DNA of 35,096 nucleotides from Deltaproteobacteria bacterium. GTDB taxonomy: Bacteria; Bdellovibrionota_C; UBA2361; JAFLCA01. The stretch is from the NCBI GenBank assembly GCA_017302875.1, contig JAFLCA010000012.1, positions 1-35,096 of the forward strand, written 5' to 3'. Of the stretch, positions 16,932 to 23,780 are shown piece after piece. Under the pieces are notes generated by a model. That model saw only the letters and a list, made by a program, of their open reading frames with translations. It ran no database searches and had not been told where the DNA came from. The position numbers were made by a program, and so were the translations under genes. The first letter of the stretch is position 1, and every line of letters starts with the position of its first letter.

Positions 16932-17966
16932 TTAAACCGCCCGGCTTTTACGTGCGAGCGCCGCCTGAAGCCCGTTCCAAGCCGCCTCGGGGCTTAAAAG
17001 GCGCATACAAAGCCGATCAAGGCCGGGGCATTTTTTCCGGTAACACGGGGTGCAACCGAGGCTAGACTGCAAGGACAAATTCTCGCTCCCAAAGGGCGCT
17101 ACTCGAGCTGGAGAGGTCGGGCCGAAGAGCGTTACGTGCGGAGTGCCTACGGCAGCAGCGATATGAGCGGGGCCCGAATCCGGCCCCACACACGCCGACG
17201 CATCCTTAAGAATATACGCGAGATCCACCAGCGAAGTTTTGCCCACGAGGTCGATCACTCGATCGCCGCTTTGTTTGGCCATAATTGCCGCAGCTCGAGT
17301 AATCTGCGATTGATCTCCACACAGCGCAATTCGATAGCTAGACTGCGAGAGCACATACTCGACAAGTTTTTGGTAACCCTCCAGAAGCCAATCCTTGGAT
17401 TGCCAAGACGATCCGAGCACAAAGACCACATAGGCGGGCCCAAGAGTGGATCGAAGCTGCTTGACCGTTTCTGACTGCTCCTTCTCGGCCAAGCCAAATC
17501 GCAGTTCGCTTCCCGCCGTTATGCCCAGGGCCGGCAAAAACGAGAGGTAATGAAGGATCTTTGCCAAATCCTGTGGAGCTTGCTCGATATAGTCAGTCTG
17601 AAATATCCAGTTTAGCTCCTTAGCATCCTTGCGATGGAAGCCAATGCGCTTGCGCGCGCCGGAGAGCCAGGAGAAAGCTCCACTTTTAAAGTGTCGTTGC
17701 AAATCGAGGCACACATCGAAATGCCGCGAACGCAATTCAGAGATCAATTTGAGCAGGCCACGCAGCGGCTGTTTTCGATTAAACACGAGCACTTCATCCA
17801 AAAGCGCGTGTTCTCGTACAAGAGAGCTGCACGTTGGCTCAACGAGCCAGGTGATGCGGGCGCTTGGATAGGCTTGCTTGATGGGGGCCACGATGGCCAA
17901 TCCGCGCACGACATCGCCGATCGAGCCCATCAAAACTATTAAGATCGACCGCACTTCGGATTGCAT
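16932..17966 (-). CDS. Glycosyltransferase family 9 (LPS heptosyltransferase)
   Basis: Family 9 enzymes transfer heptose from ADP-heptose to the LPS inner core on the cytoplasmic face of the inner membrane. The N-terminal Rossmann start SILIVLMGSIGDVVRGLAI and the C-terminal block CVGPDSGPAHIAAAVGTP, then VTLFGPTSPARVAPFG, are diagnostic. The Cys-containing tail CTPCYRKKCPG is shared with heptosyltransferases. The 344-residue length is normal. Which heptose it adds, or whether it is a later core transferase, cannot be told from sequence. It lies between the KdkA-like and HldE1-like genes. Confidence 0.9.
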   Translation of the reverse strand: MQSEVRSILIVLMGSIGDVVRGLAIVAPIKQAYPSARITWLVEPTCSSLVREHALLDEVLVFNRKQPLRGLLKLISELRSRHFDVCLDLQRHFKSGAFSWLSGARKRIGFHRKDAKELNWIFQTDYIEQAPQDLAKILHYLSFLPALGITAGSELRFGLAEKEQSETVKQLRSTLGPAYVVFVLGSSWQSKDWLLEGYQKLVEYVLSQSSYRIALCGDQSQITRAAAIMAKQSGDRVIDLVGKTSLVDLAYILKDASACVGPDSGPAHIAAAVGTPHVTLFGPTSPARVAPFGSENLSLQSSLGCTPCYRKKCPGLDRLCMRLLSPEAAWNGLQAALARKSRAV

Positions 17967-17974
17967 AGCAGCAC

Positions 17975-18679
17975 TTAGGTGAAATTACGCCGCAACGACG
18001 AGCTCAAGATTTCGCACAGAAAATCCGGGAGATTATGTTTAATGACCGCTCGACGCCAGCGTACGAGATAATTGTCCCGCAAATCATTCTTACTACCACA
18101 GAAATCGTGTGCCTTATCGAAGTCAATCAGAAACATCTGATTTTGCCGATCGATAAGCACATTTCCAGGATGTAGATCGACATGATAAATTCGGGCCTCA
18201 ACGAGCAGAGAAATCTGCTCTGCAAGTAGTTCGGTAAAATGACGGGCACGATCCTCATCGCTGAGGCTCATGTGAGCCAGACTTTCGTGCTCGGCCACTT
18301 CTTTCATGACTAGCCAAGCGCGGTACAGAAAGAGTCCTCGGTAGGCGTACGCAATAGGCTGCGGAACAACAACTCCCAGCGTATGGGCGCGGTTCAAAAC
18401 TTCGAACTCGGCTTGCGAGCGCGTTTTTCCCCAGCGCACATACAACGAGCGCACCAAGCGTCCGAATAATCCACCGCGATAGTAGTGCTTCACCACCACA
18501 CGACCGAATCCCGGTAGCTCACCATACGAAGCTGAGCGCCGCCCATTTAGGGTCGACCGCTTACTGTCACAAGGCTGTTCGATCAACTTCAGGAGCGCAG
18601 CCCCTTGGGTCGGCGAGAGCTCTTGGATTAGACCGAGGTGATAGCCCCCGATTTCTTGATGCACCAGTTGTTTCGTCAT
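17975..18679 (-). CDS. Kdo/LPS core kinase (KdkA/InaA family)
   Basis: Members phosphorylate Kdo or core heptose of LPS and have a protein-kinase-like fold. Conserved points are VVVKHYYRGGLFGRLVRS (Lys as ATP anchor and the family's HYxRGG), RSQAEFEVL, the catalytic stretch YHVDLHPGNVLI and the metal-binding FLIDFDKA. At about 235 residues it is a full-length domain. The frame is open upstream to 18760, but ATG 18679 overlaps the waaF stop as ATGA, so that start is preferred. It lies between two heptosyltransferase genes, which supports an LPS-core role; the exact acceptor is unknown. Confidence 0.87.
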   Translation of the reverse strand: MTKQLVHQEIGGYHLGLIQELSPTQGAALLKLIEQPCDSKRSTLNGRRSASYGELPGFGRVVVKHYYRGGLFGRLVRSLYVRWGKTRSQAEFEVLNRAHTLGVVVPQPIAYAYRGLFLYRAWLVMKEVAEHESLAHMSLSDEDRARHFTELLAEQISLLVEARIYHVDLHPGNVLIDRQNQMFLIDFDKAHDFCGSKNDLRDNYLVRWRRAVIKHNLPDFLCEILSSSLRRNFT

Positions 18680-19680
18680 GCGCTTAGCAGCCTCTCTGCA
18701 GCGGCAATTACGGTTGGCGCAGGTACGTCCCGCATGCAGCTTTCGGTTCCCGTCGGACATACAGTTCCCCCGTGACGGCGACAGGGCTTACAGGACAATC
18801 CCTCTTTCTCGATGATGGTGGCACGATTTCGCCAAGGCCCAAAGCCAAAGCGTGGCGAGGTGGCACAGAAAATCGGCACCGTCGGAACTTTAAAGGCCGA
18901 GGCCACGTGCAGCGCCATGCTGTCGTTACACACCACCAAGGCCGCGTTCTTAATCACGGAAAGTAGTTCTGCAATACTGGCAATGCCTGTCAAATTCTGA
19001 ACAGGCAGAGACTCACAGACCTTGCGGGCAACAGCGACTTCGTCGGGGCCCCCTACCACAACAACCTTCTTGCTCCGCGCAAGGAAATGTTGCGCGACCT
19101 CGCGATACCCTTCCCAGTTCCACATTTTTGTCGGCCACGCACTTCCGGGAACGAGCACTACGTACGGGGAAGACGTCACAACCTGCTGCACAGAGGTTGA
19201 AAGCTGCGAAACATCCGGGGCATACAGACGCAATTCGGCATCGGGAGAATCAGCGCTGGGAGTCGTTCCAAGTATGCAGAGATTTCGCAGCACATCATGC
19301 AGAGAAGCTTCGCGAGCGACCGTGCGGGTGTACAGGAAAGCCAATTTCGCCGTGGAGAATCCAATTCGGACGGGAATTCTGGCCAATGCCAGCAACAACG
19401 CAGTGCGCCAGGACTTATGCAGCGAATAGGCCATATCGAACGATTGCTGCCGGATCTCTTGCGCCTTCTTCCATAAACCGCGAATGCCTGCATCCGCTCC
19501 GCGCTTCGCAAATACGATCACCCCGGCCAACAAAGGGTCTCTTTCGACAAGCGCTTTTGCTTGAGGGGTTACCATCATCCACAGCTCAGCGGTCGGGTAT
19601 AGTTTCTTTATTGCCGCTATCACAGGAGTCGACAAAACGGTGTCGCCCAAAAAGCTGGTTTGTACGAGAAGAATTTTCAT
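18676..19680 (-). CDS. waaF: ADP-heptose:LPS heptosyltransferase, WaaF-like
   Basis: This family-9 glycosyltransferase adds a heptose to the LPS inner core. Its N-terminus MKILLVQTSFLGDTVLSTPV matches heptosyltransferase II and the Asp in LGD is the likely catalytic base. The donor-binding block is VVCNDSMALHVASAFKVPTV, followed by PIFCATSPRFGFGPW and a CKPCRRHGGTVCP tail. The 334-residue length is typical. The ATG overlaps the stop of the epimerase gene (19677-19680), and its own stop overlaps the next start, so three genes are translationally chained. The assignment as heptosyltransferase II rather than III is inferred. Confidence 0.88.
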   Translation of the reverse strand: MKILLVQTSFLGDTVLSTPVIAAIKKLYPTAELWMMVTPQAKALVERDPLLAGVIVFAKRGADAGIRGLWKKAQEIRQQSFDMAYSLHKSWRTALLLALARIPVRIGFSTAKLAFLYTRTVAREASLHDVLRNLCILGTTPSADSPDAELRLYAPDVSQLSTSVQQVVTSSPYVVLVPGSAWPTKMWNWEGYREVAQHFLARSKKVVVVGGPDEVAVARKVCESLPVQNLTGIASIAELLSVIKNAALVVCNDSMALHVASAFKVPTVPIFCATSPRFGFGPWRNRATIIEKEGLSCKPCRRHGGTVCPTGTESCMRDVPAPTVIAAAERLLSA

Positions 19681-20630
19681 TCTTTGAGATCGAGCTGCTG
19701 GGCCATCCAGTCAATTTCGAGTTTGATTCCCTGTTCCAGGGAAACCTGCGGTTGGTACTTCAGCACCGAACGCGCCAAGCTCGTATCCGCGCTGGTGTGA
19801 CGCGCGTCGCCAACCTGTCTTTCGGAACGCTTAATGCGCAGATCTTTCCCGACATGAGAGCGAATAATATCCAAAACATTATTTACAGTGGCCTGGGTTC
19901 CCCCGCCGATATTAAAAACTTGGCCGGGATTGCCGTGTTGCGCGGCAAGAATATTGGCCTCAACAATGTCGCTGATGAAGGTAAAATCTCGAGACTGTTC
20001 GCCGTCTCCGAAAAGCGACAATTCCTGGCCAGTAAGTGCGGCTTTCGCAAATCGATTGAAGGCCATATCGGGGCGCTGTCGCGGTCCGTACACCGTAAAG
20101 TAACGCAGCGAAACAGTCGGCACCGCAAACTCAGTCGCATAGAGACTCATCAGATGCTCAGCTGCCAACTTCGTGACTCCATAGGGGCTCACCGGCTGTG
20201 GAGTTACTTTTTCGCTGGTGGGAAAGGTTTCCGCGTTTCCATAAATGGAAGAACTGGAGGCGTACACGATTTTCTTAATGCTCTTTACCTGCTTGGCGGT
20301 TTCGAGCAGACGCTGCGTAGATAGGATATTGTTATCGCAATAACTTGAGAAGTAGCTTCCCCAACTTGCGCGCACTCCGGCTTGCGCTGCCTGGTGGAAC
20401 ACCCAGTCGGCGTCTTTGAGCAAAGCCGCGAGGTCGGCCTGCAATAAGTTCTCTTCTAAAAACGTGAAGCGCGCAGAGGAGCGGGCACCTTGTAGGTTCC
20501 GTAGCTTGACCTCGCGCGGATAGTAGTCCACGAAACAGTCGATCCCCGTGACGGTATGCCCGTCGGCCAATAAGCGGTCACAAAGCGAAGAGCCGACAAA
20601 TCCCGCCGCTCCCGTCACAACGCATCGCAT
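19677..20630 (-). CDS. NAD-dependent sugar-nucleotide epimerase (UDP-glucuronate 4-epimerase-like)
   Basis: This extended short-chain dehydrogenase acts on nucleotide sugars for LPS or capsule. The NAD-binding GAAGFVGSSL (7-16) is followed by IDCFVDYYPREVKLRNL, which resembles UDP-glucuronate 4-epimerases. The catalytic triad members are in YASSSSIYG and the YGVTK box. The substrate region is RYFTVYGPRQRPDMA and the later RDFTFISDIVEAN is also family-typical. The 317-residue length is normal. It heads the LPS-core cluster. UDP-glucose 4-epimerase or a dehydratase of the same superfamily cannot be excluded. Confidence 0.88.
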   Translation of the reverse strand: MRCVVTGAAGFVGSSLCDRLLADGHTVTGIDCFVDYYPREVKLRNLQGARSSARFTFLEENLLQADLAALLKDADWVFHQAAQAGVRASWGSYFSSYCDNNILSTQRLLETAKQVKSIKKIVYASSSSIYGNAETFPTSEKVTPQPVSPYGVTKLAAEHLMSLYATEFAVPTVSLRYFTVYGPRQRPDMAFNRFAKAALTGQELSLFGDGEQSRDFTFISDIVEANILAAQHGNPGQVFNIGGGTQATVNNVLDIIRSHVGKDLRIKRSERQVGDARHTSADTSLARSVLKYQPQVSLEQGIKLEIDWMAQQLDLKE

Positions 20631-20766
20631 AGCTGCCCTATCGAAAAATCAGGTCTCTCTCAACTGACAGGCGAATATAGTACTCCAAATCAGTGTGTTA
20701 GGTATATCATCTGGCAATCATTAAAGAAATAGCGCCTGGCGGGGGCCAAAAGTCTTAGCTTTAGCT

Positions 20767-20782
20767 GCATGCTTTAGCATGC
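20767..20782. repeat. Perfect short hairpin in the divergent promoter region
   Basis: GCATGC-TTTA-GCATGC forms a 6-bp stem with a 4-base loop. Because GCATGC is its own complement, the site is also a direct repeat of a palindromic hexamer, spaced ten bases centre to centre (about one helical turn). It lies in the 209-bp gap between divergent starts at 20630 and 20840, 58 bases before the latter. It could be an operator or a leader hairpin; the rest of the gap shows nothing distinctive. Confidence 0.3.
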
Positions 20783-20839
20783 CGAAGAGACAAGCAGAGT
20801 GCCGTAAGTGCGCAGATTTCTGAATAGAAGAGGGTTTTC

Positions 20840-22264
20840 GTGCTCAAGATCCCAAGAGTCGCCGTATTCAAGCCAAACGAGGAGGACGCAGCCGCCATCT
20901 CGGCCCTCTTCCAGCGCCATGAATACAGCGTGCGCATGGTTTCAAACGTGGCCGAAATCGCCCTTCTGATCCAAGACGAGGACGCCACCTTCGACTGCGT
21001 CATCATCCCGCCGCGCATGGAAGGTGGAGCGGGTGGAGTCAATCTATGCCTGCAGCTTAAGACGCATGAACTGCTGGCTTCCGTGCCGATCCTCGCGCTC
21101 GTGCAGTCCAAGGACCGCGCCCTCCTACAGTCGCTCTACGGGGCAGGTGTAGACGTGGTTCTGCTGGCCCCGTTCGATGCCGACATGCTTTTTCATCAGA
21201 TCGGATCTCTCAGTCGCACCAAGCGCGCCTTCGACGAACTCGTCCAGCAGCACTATGAAGATTCGGGAATGCGCCACTCATCTATCAGCGCTTTCAATTC
21301 CATCCGCGAGGGCCTCATTATTTGTGACCGTGATTACGCGGTAACCTTCATTAACAGCCCAGGCGCCACGCTGCTCGGCGTGAAAAAAACTCACGCCATG
21401 GAACATATTGAAAATGCCGTGAAGCAGTTCGCCGTACTCATGCAGCGGCACGAGGAACTCATGCGGCAAGCAATTCAGGAAACGGCGGGAGCGGCTGACA
21501 TCTCAAGCTTCTCGCTCCTCATACATCGACTCGACAATCGCTCCTTCAAGGCGGAAGCCCGCGTCGCCACGCTTCTCGGCAAGCATGGCCAAACCGTAGG
21601 CTTCAGCATCGCTTTCTCTGACATGAGCGGGATCTTGCAACTTTCGCAGCTACTAACCCAAGCTCAACGAACACGCGCCCTATCCCTGCTGACCTCGGCT
21701 GGCTGTTTGAAACTCCTCAGTGGACGCATGTCAGCGATTGAACCCCCGCTCCACGTGCTTGATCAAATTCTTGGCGAAGAGCGGCCTCACTCATCTTTGG
21801 CGACCAGTATCACGTTCCTGTTGGAGATTCTGGACCAGATTATTGCCTCCGGCATCGAAGTAAAAGTGAAAGTGCGCCAGGACTGGATGGTCGCCGTTCG
21901 GCCAAGCGATCTTTTTCAGATGCTAGGACATCTGACCATGTTAGCTGCCGAGAACGCGGTCCTCGGAGGAGAGATTGTTCTGGACGCCGAGGAGAATCGC
22001 AGTGCCGGGTATGTTGAAGTGGTCGTTACTTCGCGCGCAGAAACGCGCATTCGCTACCTGCACGACGATCTTGTTTCACTCATAATTGAAGGCAGCCTGG
22101 CCCACACGAAGGAGCTGGACAGCAAGAATCAGAAAATTAGCGATGGTTTCAACGCGGCGCAAAATATTGCCGCACGCTACGGCAGCAAGGTGGAATTCAG
22201 GAGAATCTCAGAGGCTGAAACTCGTAGCAGCATCTTCCTGCCGCTGGCTCGTGTCGCCGATTAG
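20840..22264 (+). CDS. Degenerate receiver + PAS + kinase-core-like signalling protein
   Basis: The protein starts with a receiver-like fold (about 4-125), but key residues are changed. The phosphoacceptor position is Pro57 (in DCVIIPPRMEG where DxxxxDxxMPG is expected), and the conserved Lys of the KP motif is Ala110 (LLAPFD). A PAS-like domain follows (about 145-265: SIREGLIICDRDYAVTFIN). The C-terminus (about 275-474) looks like a worn histidine-kinase core: a DHp-like helix (QLLTQAQRTRALSLL) lacking a clear H-box, and an end RSSIFLPLA as in ATPase domains. It therefore probably senses or scaffolds without classical phosphotransfer. The start is GTG 20840. Its stop interlocks with that of the opposing FHA gene. 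Confidence 0.7.
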   Translation: MLKIPRVAVFKPNEEDAAAISALFQRHEYSVRMVSNVAEIALLIQDEDATFDCVIIPPRMEGGAGGVNLCLQLKTHELLASVPILALVQSKDRALLQSLYGAGVDVVLLAPFDADMLFHQIGSLSRTKRAFDELVQQHYEDSGMRHSSISAFNSIREGLIICDRDYAVTFINSPGATLLGVKKTHAMEHIENAVKQFAVLMQRHEELMRQAIQETAGAADISSFSLLIHRLDNRSFKAEARVATLLGKHGQTVGFSIAFSDMSGILQLSQLLTQAQRTRALSLLTSAGCLKLLSGRMSAIEPPLHVLDQILGEERPHSSLATSITFLLEILDQIIASGIEVKVKVRQDWMVAVRPSDLFQMLGHLTMLAAENAVLGGEIVLDAEENRSAGYVEVVVTSRAETRIRYLHDDLVSLIIEGSLAHTKELDSKNQKISDGFNAAQNIAARYGSKVEFRRISEAETRSSIFLPLARVAD

Positions 22265-23343
22265 GCGAACACCCACCACACGACCAAACCAAACAGCGAG
22301 ATCAGCAAAATTAAGCCGATAATGATGATGACTTTGTCTTCTACGGCTTGCAATGAAATCGATGGACCCTCGTCCTCCGTGTAACGAGTCGAGGGATGTC
22401 GGTCATATCCGCTGCCCTTGCCGCGCCGCATACTACCGGAAATTGCTATCGTCTCTTCGATGTTAGGATCTTCGTCGCGTTCGCCTTGCCCGAAAGGAAG
22501 ACGCGGAGAGCTTTTCGGCCCTGTTAACATGCCGTCGCCTGGTGACCCAACCGCAGAAGGTTCCGTATTGGCCCACCCGCGCACACTACTGAGACGCGCG
22601 GTCTGATCAACTTGCCCACCGGTAGGAGTGCCCTCCGGTCGATTCCCGAACCCGGCAGGCCCAGCGACAGCTCGCTGCCCCGGACGCACCTCAGCGGTGG
22701 CGGGATCTCCATAGATTATAGTGTAGGGTCCGACTTTGATTTCGTCGCTGTCCTTCAACGCGACGACATCGTTCATATCTTGCTCATTGATAGAAACTTT
22801 CAAGTCTTTCGAAAGACCAAAGGCACAGATCTTGTCGCCCCGGCGTTCGACGACCAAGGTGGGCAGCTCGGCCATATCTCCGTCGATCACGAGGTCGCCT
22901 CGCGATCCGCCAACCACCAACGCTCGTCCATATTCCGGAACGGGATACTCCTCATGGAAGCTTTCACCCGAGAAAACGATCAGCGTACGGCCCGCAATCG
23001 AGGAGGAGCCGGGAGCAGCAAAGCCGGGACCACGCTCCTCATTAATATTCAAAACAGAGTCAGCGAGCTGAATGACGTCGCCCGATCTAACGACACGCCA
23101 CTGCCCAGCCTTCAGGGGTTTACCATTAAGCCAGGAGCCGTTCGTGCTTCCCAGATCTTTAAATAGCCAGTGATTTCGGCCTCGCAAAAATAACCCGTGT
23201 TGGCGCGAAATAGCCGTATTATCAACGGTAATTCCGGTCAGCGTGCCGGGTTCACGGCCAATGTAAGCTTCTCCGGATTCAAGTTTCCCAATCTGTTTTG
23301 GGCCTTGCTCGGTAACTTGGTCTATGCGCAGGAATTTTGCCAT
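22261..23343 (-). CDS. Tail-anchored FHA-domain protein
   Basis: FHA domains bind phosphothreonine peptides. The N-terminal domain (about 5-100) has all marks: YIGREPG with GR at 29-30, SRQHG at 46-50 and KDLGSTNGSWLNG at 62-74. A second FHA-like fold (about 135-215: ALVVGGSRGDLVIDG, SINEQDMNDVVALKDSDEIK) lacks the SxxH and TNG residues. Then come a Pro/Gly/Ser linker with acidic-Thr sites (NIEETIAIS) and a single C-terminal membrane helix (338-360). The frame is open to 23445, but the FHA fold begins just after ATG 23343, so that start is preferred. SctD of T3SS also carries an FHA domain, but has a large periplasmic part absent here. Confidence 0.85.
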   Translation of the reverse strand: MAKFLRIDQVTEQGPKQIGKLESGEAYIGREPGTLTGITVDNTAISRQHGLFLRGRNHWLFKDLGSTNGSWLNGKPLKAGQWRVVRSGDVIQLADSVLNINEERGPGFAAPGSSSIAGRTLIVFSGESFHEEYPVPEYGRALVVGGSRGDLVIDGDMAELPTLVVERRGDKICAFGLSKDLKVSINEQDMNDVVALKDSDEIKVGPYTIIYGDPATAEVRPGQRAVAGPAGFGNRPEGTPTGGQVDQTARLSSVRGWANTEPSAVGSPGDGMLTGPKSSPRLPFGQGERDEDPNIEETIAISGSMRRGKGSGYDRHPSTRYTEDEGPSISLQAVEDKVIIIIGLILLISLFGLVVWWVFA

Positions 23344-23353
23344 CGAACGATCG

Positions 23354-23373
23354 AAAAAAGGCTCAGTCAGAGC
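23354..23373 (-). terminator. Weak terminator-like hairpin downstream of the T3SS operon
   Basis: On the minus strand GCTC-TGACT-GAGC is followed after one base by six T. The 4-bp stem is short. It lies 138 bases after the stop of the SctU C-terminal gene and ten bases before the FHA start, so it may partly separate the two units. Confidence 0.3.
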
Positions 23374-23510
23374 AAATGCTGTAGACGCTGAAATCATGAA
23401 TAAATTCCCACACAAACCTGTGAGGGGCAAGAGTGCAACATTCATACCACGGAAGCATCGGGGAAGACCCGAGGGCGGAACCGGCGAAACTCGCTCAAAG
23501 TTACGGCAAG

Positions 23511-23780
23511 CTAGCTGCGCTGGGGACGATCAAGATGCGCCAGCACTATGGCAACTGCTCTAAACAGACTTGGTGGGATTTGGCTGTCAAGATCCAGGGG
23601 ACTAAGTGAGCGCGCTAGGGATGCGTTTTCGACGACCGGAATGCCGAAACGCCGGGCGATTCGCACCACCTCGTCAGCCTCTGACTTCTCACTTGAAATT
23701 GAAATACTCGGAGTCTCTCCGCACTGCTCACCGTATACGATCCCGACTGCTCTCTCATGCCGAGACGGACGCCCTTTCAT
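23511..23780 (-). CDS. Stand-alone SctU/FlhB C-terminal cytoplasmic domain
   Basis: This is an 89-residue protein equivalent to the C-terminal half (after the cleavage site) of the T3SS export switch SctU/FlhB. The diagnostic segment is FGIPVVENASLARSL, then IPPSLFRAVAIVLAHL, which in FlhB/SctU reads close to GIPVVENPPLARAL...IPPELYRAVAEVLAYV. Near the N-terminus RPSRHERAVGIVYG aligns with the NPTHxAVAxxYD strand, so the protein begins about where the natural cleavage fragment starts, but without an NPTH. The ATG overlaps the stop of the histidine kinase as ATGA. It could pair with the truncated SctU at 26961-27770. Alternatively it is a FhlB/YlqH-type paralogue; no full-length SctU is in the window. 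Confidence 0.82.
   Translation of the reverse strand: MKGRPSRHERAVGIVYGEQCGETPSISISSEKSEADEVVRIARRFGIPVVENASLARSLSPLDLDSQIPPSLFRAVAIVLAHLDRPQRS

Noticed and set aside
19128..20324. A 398-codon open frame on the plus strand
   Set aside because: It runs opposite to the well-supported waaF-like and epimerase genes, and its translation is low in hydrophobic order and matches no family. It is a shadow of those genes.
22261..23343. FHA protein as the T3SS ring protein SctD
   Set aside because: SctD has its membrane helix in the middle and a large periplasmic part. Here the helix is at the extreme C-terminus.
23511..23780. SctU C-terminal fragment as a frameshifted pseudogene remnant
   Set aside because: It has its own ATG, an ATGA overlap with the kinase gene, an intact conserved core and a stop where the family ends. 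A simple frameshift cannot explain a 3.2-kb intact kinase gene between the halves.
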